Below are positions 14,874-18,544 of a stretch of 18,544 nucleotides of DNA, one piece after another. Within the stretch, counting starts at the first letter, position 1; each line of letters begins with the position of its first letter. The DNA comes from an uncultured Oscillospiraceae bacterium (GTDB lineage: Bacteria > Bacillota > Clostridia > Oscillospirales > Oscillospiraceae). The translations under genes and the position numbers were made by a program. The stretch lies in NCBI GenBank assembly GCA_934546685.1, contig CAKTEB010000043.1, positions 1 to 18,544 on the forward strand, read 5' to 3'. The notes under the pieces were generated by a model. That model saw nothing but the letters and a program-made list of their open reading frames with translations, ran no database searches and was not told the origin of the DNA.

Positions 14874-14940
14874 ATGCCATTTATGTAATGGATTTTGACG
14901 TAAATCGGAATGACGCTTTTGAAAGCGGCTATGATATAAT
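14871..14940 (+). promoter_or_regulatory. Promoter module G for the 64-residue FAD remnant (degenerate)
   Basis: Rightward: GCCATGCC (14871-14878), ATTTATGTAATG (14879-14890, near-identical to the distal half of module E), a weak second half TTGACG, GGAATG (14907-14912) in place of GGCATT, and an excellent extended -10 TGA-TATAAT (14932-14940). The geometry matches module E, and its back-to-back placement with D mirrors the B/F pair. Confidence 0.45.
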
Positions 14941-14999
14941 GAATTCACAATGTTTTTATGCTAACAATCGAAACGAATCATAGAACGGAGGAACTTATT

Positions 15000-15194
15000 A
15001 TGAATAAAACCTGTGACGTACTGGTATTGGGCGGCGGCGGCGGGCTGGTAGAGGGCTTCTATGTGGTGGGCGATTTCGCCTCCGGCCGGTTCATCAACGA
15101 TCTGGGCTTTAAGCGGCAAATCATCAACGATCTTTCCTGGGCCTTTGCCAGCGGCCTCATTGCGGGCGAGAGCGCAGTAAAATACCTGAAGTAA
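15000..15194 (+). CDS. 64-residue remnant of a FAD reductase: N-terminal start joined to C-terminal end
   Basis: MNKTCDVLVLGGGG is the beginning of an FAD dinucleotide fold, as in the short FAD reductase (CDLLVMGGGGAGLV). It runs without interruption into GGLVEGFYVVGDFASG, RFINDLGFKRQIIND and SGLIAGESAVKYLK, which is the family C-terminus. Roughly 370 or more residues are missing. The fusion lies at GGGGGLV, where both parent segments encode a Gly-run then Leu-Val, so a deletion between short direct repeats is the simple explanation. The ORF keeps a GGAGG site 8 bases before ATG 15000 and a promoter. It cannot bind FAD in the family manner, so I treat it as an expressed remnant or a possible small regulatory protein. 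Confidence 0.7.
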   Translation: MNKTCDVLVLGGGGGLVEGFYVVGDFASGRFINDLGFKRQIINDLSWAFASGLIAGESAVKYLK

Positions 15195-15299
15195 ATGCGC
15201 ATGAGATAAGCATCCCATACCCCGGTATGCTCCGAGCTCTCACAGCATAGCTCAGATGCTTGCAGTCATTCTTTGCATTTCCCTCCTACAGATCCAAAC

Positions 15300-15333
15300 T
15301 GGGCGTGCTGCAAAATACAATGCAGCACGCCCA
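15300..15333. terminator. 13-bp perfect hairpin between the FAD remnant and the MATE fragment
   Basis: TGGGCGTGCTGCA (15300-15312), loop AAATACAA, TGCAGCACGCCCA (15321-15333). It lies between two convergent ORFs. Neither side has a true U-run, so termination is likely but not certain. The remainder of 15195-15407 shows no gene. Confidence 0.55.
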
Positions 15334-15407
15334 AAATCGTTCCATCCATCTTCCCCACAGGGTTTCCCTTTTACAGCCGCCCCATATCGGTCATCGGGAA
15401 TGGCCGC

Positions 15408-15885
15408 TTAAGCAACCACAGCTTTGGTGAGCCATTTCTTTCCCCGGAATCGGAAGATGGAGAGCCCCAGGGAATAGCCCCAGCTGATGGGCACACTGAC
15501 CCATAGTCCCGCATAGCCCACCGGCGTAAGAAACGCCAGGGCATAGGCAAAGATGCAGCGGATGGCCAGACCGGACAGGGAGTTGAAGGTGGTGTAGTTC
15601 ACGTCCCCAGCGCTCTGCATGACGGCGTTGATAATCATGTACCCGCAGAAGATCAGATAACAGGGAGCGCAGAACCGGAGATAGCTGGTGCCCACGGTGA
15701 GTCCAAAGCCGCTCACACCGAACAGCGTTACCAGCTGCGGGGCAAATAGAAATGCGATGGCCCCCAGGATGAGGCAGCAGGCAATTCCCATGACCAGTGT
15801 GGATTTCAGGCCGTCATGAACCCGATCCTCCCGCTTTGCGCCGATATTCTGACCAGAGAAGGTGGACATGCCGGTGTTGAAGCCT
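15408..15885 (-). pseudogene. MATE-family efflux transporter, C-terminal third only
   Basis: About 158 codons match the end of MATE multidrug/Na+ antiporters: GMSTFSGQNIGAKREDRV, then four membrane-type segments (VMGIACCLILGAIAFLF; CAPCYLIFCGYMII; CIFAYALAFL; GYAGLWVSVPISWGY) and a basic tail ending at 15408. MATE proteins are normally about 450 residues with 12 helices; the first two thirds are missing. The frame remains open upstream to 16019, but those ~45 residues (ALTGHNCSLGRILHERSIF and so on) are not MATE-like and read antisense to another gene fragment. The break is near 15885. Non-functional. Confidence 0.72.
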
Positions 15886-15996
15886 TTACTCAGGATCATT
15901 GGAAGATCCTCGCGCCCTATTTTTCGGAGCAGGGAAAGCGGGAATATGCTGCGCTCATGAAGGATGCGGCCCAAGGAACAATTATGTCCTGTTAAG
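15886..15996 (+). pseudogene. C-terminal fragment of an unidentified gene
   Basis: On the plus strand the frame FTQDHWKILAPYFSEQGK, REYAALMKDAAQGTIMSC, TAA (stop at 15994) has natural-looking composition: amphipathic helix spacing and no low complexity. It starts just where the MATE similarity on the other strand ends. I do not recognise the family. No start codon with a ribosome site is present, so it is taken as the tail of a 5'-deleted gene that was once divergent from the MATE gene. The left boundary is approximate. Confidence 0.4.
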
Positions 15997-16028
15997 GCGC
16001 ATGATTCCTGCCCCAGCATCGCAGCGCC

Positions 16029-18182
16029 CTATTGCTGTTCCAGCCAGGCGTTGTACCGCTGCTCAATGGTGCACGCCGGGTTCGGGTAGATCTTACACAG
16101 CAGCGCCCGGAGCTGATAGGAGCCCAGATAGTGGTCATAGGGCGGTGCCGCAGTGGTCAGGATATTGGCGTTGGACTCCCGCCAGCCGTAGTCCGGCGCC
16201 CCCGCCTCCGGATACCACCAGCCAAAATCACAGCTGACTACCCCAGGATCCATACCCGGGGCAAAGCGGGCCTTCTGGGTGATCCGCCCCCGCTGATTTT
16301 CGATCCAGACCCATTCTCCCTCCCGGATGCCGTACTTCTCTCCCGTTACCGGGCTCATGGTGACCTGAGGAAAGGGCTCCTGCCGCCGTAGAGAGCGGAT
16401 CTGGCGGTTGTTGGACACAAAATAAGGCTGCTGCCGTCCTCCGGTGGTAAGGATCAGGGGATATTCCGCCGAAAGGGCGGGATTAGAGGCCGGGGTCTCC
16501 GGCGGCTCCTGCCAGGAGGGCAGCGGATCCGCCCCAGCCCGTTCCATGGCTACGGACCAGAACTCGTACTTTCCAGTGGGCGTGTGGAAGCCCCGGCTCT
16601 CGTAGTTCCGGTAGGTCCGCTCCGGAGCCAGGAAGCCCTTCTCTCGGATCTCCTCCAGCGTGATCCCCACCAGCTCCGGCCGCCGCCGGACCATCTCCGC
16701 GATCTGCTCCTCCAGCATCTCCCGCTGACTGGCAAAGCCATAGTTCCACCCGGCTCTGCGGCAGAGCTCCAGAATGAACTCCTCGTCGGATTTGCACTCC
16801 CCCACCTGCACCAGCTTCTGCTGGCACAGCAACACCCGATCCGCAAATTCCGGCATACAGAACAGGCAGTCCACCTCCGGCCACAGAGCGGCGGGCAGCA
16901 GAATGTCCGCCAGCTCCGCCGTGGGATTCTTGAACACGTCCATATATACCAGAAAGTCCAGCTCCCGCAGACATTCATAGGTGTGCTGGGCATCCGCCAT
17001 GGACAAAAGGGTGTTGTTGGCCTGAATGAACATGCCCCGGATCTTATAGGGCTTCCCGGTGCGGATGGCCTCCAGCACCAGATAGGGGTGGGCCATGCCG
17101 TCGCCCCTTAGGAACGGATAGTCCCCGGTCAGTCCCTTTCTCCGAGTCTCCTCCGGGATCTCGTTGACCGGCGGCAGTCCCGCCGGAGCGATCTCCATGC
17201 TCTCCACGAAGCCCCCGGGTACATCATAGTTTCCGGTGATGGCCGGGATCATATAGATGGCCCGGCAGGTATCCATGGCGTTGACGCTCTGCTCAAAGGC
17301 ACAGCCCTGCTCCAAAGCCAGCGGCTTCGTGGCGCCGATCCATCTGGCCGCCGCCAAAATGGTCTCTGCGGGGATAGTGGTGATCTCCGCCACCCGCTGG
17401 AGGCCGTACTCTCGGCAGCGCTCCCGCAGGGCCTCAAAGCCATAGGTGTACCGCTCCACAAAACCGTGGTCGTAGAGATCCTCGGAGATCAGAATATTCA
17501 GGATGCCCAGGGCCAACGCTCCATCGGTGCCTGGGCGGATCCGCAGCCAGTATTTCGCCTTTCTGGCCAGCTTCGTGGGCTTGGGATCCACCACCACCAG
17601 AGGGATCCCCTCCTTCACGGCATCCAGAATCAGCCACTGCAGCTCTCCATCCGCGCCGCTGATGGCGGGATTGGCGCCCCAGACCAGGATGCCCCCGGGT
17701 CGAGTCTCGCCGAAGTAATCCACCCCCGCAAACAGCCCGGAGGTCATGACCGCTCCGGTGCGCCGGGGCCCCAGGCAGATCAGGCCGCCAGCGGAGGAAA
17801 AGTTTGGCGTGCCGATGGCATTGCCCATGCGGAAAAAATAGGGCAGATGGTGCCGTCCTGTTCCGGTGAGGGCGGAGATGCACTCCGGGCCGTGCTCCCG
17901 GATCAGGCCGTTCATCCGATCCGCTATGGTATCGTAGGCCTCTTCCCAGGAGATGCGCTGCCATTTGCCGCTGCCCCTGGGCCCCAGGCGCTTTTGTGGA
18001 TACAGCAGTCGATCCGGATGGTACATCTGCTCAATGACGCTCATGCCTTTGACACAGCCCCGGCCATGATTCAGCGGTCCCTCCTTCGCCGGACGTACCC
18101 GGGTCACCTTTCCATCCTCCACCGTCACATCGTAGAGGCAGCCGCCATGGCAGCCCCGGCACGCAGTTTTGAAAATCGGCAT
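16029..18182 (-). CDS. Molybdopterin-dependent oxidoreductase (DMSO reductase family catalytic subunit)
   Basis: 717-residue intact catalytic subunit of the Mo/W-bis-MGD family. The N-terminal 4Fe-4S site is C8-x2-C11-x3-C15-x27-C43. The pterin-binding domains follow, with GTPNFSSAGGLICLGPRR at about 124-141; Cys136 is the likely metal ligand by position, as in the thiosulfate/polysulfide-reductase-like branch. Later motifs are WGANPAISGADGE, DPKPTKLARKA and a C-terminal domain with TTGGRQQPYF. There is no Tat signal, so it is cytoplasmic. The start at 18182 has GGGAGGGG upstream and is followed at once by the Fe-S motif. No Fe-S or membrane-anchor subunit gene is adjacent. The substrate is unknown: reductase, hydratase or transhydroxylase are all possible for an orphan of this type. 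Confidence 0.9.
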   Translation of the reverse strand: MPIFKTACRGCHGGCLYDVTVEDGKVTRVRPAKEGPLNHGRGCVKGMSVIEQMYHPDRLLYPQKRLGPRGSGKWQRISWEEAYDTIADRMNGLIREHGPECISALTGTGRHHLPYFFRMGNAIGTPNFSSAGGLICLGPRRTGAVMTSGLFAGVDYFGETRPGGILVWGANPAISGADGELQWLILDAVKEGIPLVVVDPKPTKLARKAKYWLRIRPGTDGALALGILNILISEDLYDHGFVERYTYGFEALRERCREYGLQRVAEITTIPAETILAAARWIGATKPLALEQGCAFEQSVNAMDTCRAIYMIPAITGNYDVPGGFVESMEIAPAGLPPVNEIPEETRRKGLTGDYPFLRGDGMAHPYLVLEAIRTGKPYKIRGMFIQANNTLLSMADAQHTYECLRELDFLVYMDVFKNPTAELADILLPAALWPEVDCLFCMPEFADRVLLCQQKLVQVGECKSDEEFILELCRRAGWNYGFASQREMLEEQIAEMVRRRPELVGITLEEIREKGFLAPERTYRNYESRGFHTPTGKYEFWSVAMERAGADPLPSWQEPPETPASNPALSAEYPLILTTGGRQQPYFVSNNRQIRSLRRQEPFPQVTMSPVTGEKYGIREGEWVWIENQRGRITQKARFAPGMDPGVVSCDFGWWYPEAGAPDYGWRESNANILTTAAPPYDHYLGSYQLRALLCKIYPNPACTIEQRYNAWLEQQ

Positions 18183-18233
18183 ACGATCCCCTCCCGCAGT
18201 TTTTCTTTTGCTTTCTGGGACAAATGTAATACC

Positions 18234-18239
18234 ATTATA
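18234..18239 (-). promoter_or_regulatory. Consensus -10 of the molybdoenzyme gene
   Basis: TATAAT on the minus strand (18239-18234), about 52 bases before the ATG at 18182. A T-rich stretch with TTGCTT lies upstream at rather long spacing (about 20). It is not an extended -10 and lacks the GGTATG/GGCATT elements, so this gene seems to be outside the shared regulon. Confidence 0.45.
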
Positions 18240-18274
18240 GATGGTTTTCGCGAAAAAGCAAGCAAAAGCTCACC

Positions 18275-18397
18275 GGCAGAGAGCCCATATTCCTTTGCCA
18301 GTTCTGCCATGCTGCCTTTCCCTGATAGATACGCTTCTACTACCGCTATTTTCAATTCTGGGCTGTATCGTTTGTTCTTGTGTCTCTTTCTTGGCAT
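18275..18397 (-). pseudogene. IS3-family transposase OrfA, N-terminal fragment
   Basis: The first ~41 codons (MPRKRHKNKRYSPELKIAVV, then EAYLSGKGSMAELAKEYGLS) are the helix-turn-helix start of an IS3/IS150-type OrfA. After GLS the similarity stops, and the frame runs on into the molybdoenzyme leader and antisense of its N-terminus. OrfB is absent. The element was cut, so this is a dead remnant. Confidence 0.65.
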
Positions 18398-18401
18398 AAT
18401 A

Positions 18402-18464
18402 ATAGTCCCCTTATTGTAGTCTCGAAATTTTTGCTTTTTCGAGTGTCTACTCTAAGGGGACTAT
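18402..18464. repeat. 12-bp inverted repeat with inner stem at the IS remnant edge
   Basis: ATAGTCCCCTTA (18402-18413) is repeated inverted at 18453-18464, with an inner imperfect stem containing CTCGAA/TTCGAG. It lies directly upstream of the OrfA start and probably includes the outer end or promoter of the IS element. No target-site duplication can be assigned because the other end is missing. Confidence 0.5.
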
Positions 18465-18470
18465 ATCAGT

Positions 18471-18519
18471 CTGCCCAGCAGCGGTTTTTTTCTTTTCTGC
18501 CGCTGGGCAGATGTTTTTT
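18471..18519 (+). terminator. Rho-independent terminator at the right edge
   Basis: CTGCCCAGC (18471-18479) pairs with GCTGGGCAG (18502-18510), with a U-rich loop, followed by a run of six T from 18514. It points right but has no rightward gene before it in this window, so it may belong to a gene disrupted by the IS insertion or to the IS itself. The last 25 bases show nothing further. Confidence 0.6.
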
Positions 18520-18544
18520 CTTTAGATACATGATAAGAGGAATT

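Noticed and set aside
14958..14999. Longer start (ATG at 14958) for the 64-residue FAD remnant
   Set aside because: The ATG at 15000 has GGAGG 8 bases upstream and aligns with the family's N-terminus; the upstream Met has no site and adds non-homologous residues.
15886..16019. N-terminal 45 residues in front of the MATE segment as part of the transporter
   Set aside because: They do not look like MATE helices, and the plus strand of the same bases reads as a better protein tail. The start has no ribosome site.
18125..18274. C-terminal half of the 90-codon OrfA frame as a fused transposase domain
   Set aside because: After residue ~41 the frame reads the molybdoenzyme leader and the antisense of its first codons, so it is chance read-through after a truncation.

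Overview
The window looks like chromosomal DNA of a GC-rich anaerobic Bacillota. A gut Clostridia member (Oscillospirales-like) is my inference from the strong AGGAGG-type ribosome sites, LplA-type lipoproteins, cytosolic Fe-S flavoproteins, an orphan molybdopterin enzyme and the extended -10 promoters; no rRNA or marker gene is present to prove it. There are no tRNA genes, no CRISPR array and no prophage.

Layout. 1-1432 (-): partial solute-binding lipoprotein (SBP1). 1544-6429 (-): an operon SBP2 > FAD reductase (short) > ferredoxin-FAD reductase. 6826-8763 (+): an Old Yellow Enzyme/enoate-reductase type FMN/Fe-S/FAD protein, divergent from that operon. 8990-10687 (+): SBP3, alone. 10831-~12474 (-): SBP4, which has lost its signal peptide. 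~12475-12576 (+): C-terminal tail of a fifth SBP. 12636-14504 (-): another ferredoxin-FAD reductase. 14505-14999: regulatory DNA with a short terminated leftward unit. 15000-15194 (+): a 64-residue remnant of a FAD reductase. 15408-~15885 (-): C-terminal part of a MATE transporter. ~15886-15996 (+): a C-terminal fragment of an unknown gene. 16029-18182 (-): an intact molybdopterin oxidoreductase. ~18275-18397 (-): start of an IS3-type transposase OrfA, truncated.

Themes. (1) The genes pair lipoprotein binding proteins with cytosolic flavin reductases, with no ABC permease or ATPase in the window. This suggests a capture-and-reduce system for organic molecules: SBPs collect substrates outside the cell, and FAD/Fe-S or OYE-type enzymes use them as electron acceptors inside. 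The substrates are unknown. (2) A shared 69-70 bp promoter module occurs seven times: CATTAC-N6-GGTATG-N4-CATACC-N5-GGCATT, then an extended -10 (TGN-TANNNT) 22-23 bp further on. It lies upstream of nearly every transcription unit of this set, twice as back-to-back divergent pairs. There is no usable -35, so I infer one activator controlling the whole set as a regulon. Its gene is not in the window. (3) The right half carries several deletion scars: two places where two 5'-truncated genes meet head to head, a FAD reductase reduced to its two ends, another FAD reductase lacking about 115 residues, and a clipped IS element. These are either real microhomology-mediated deletions in a redundant paralog cluster, or assembly collapses of paralogs. 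Reads across the junctions would decide.
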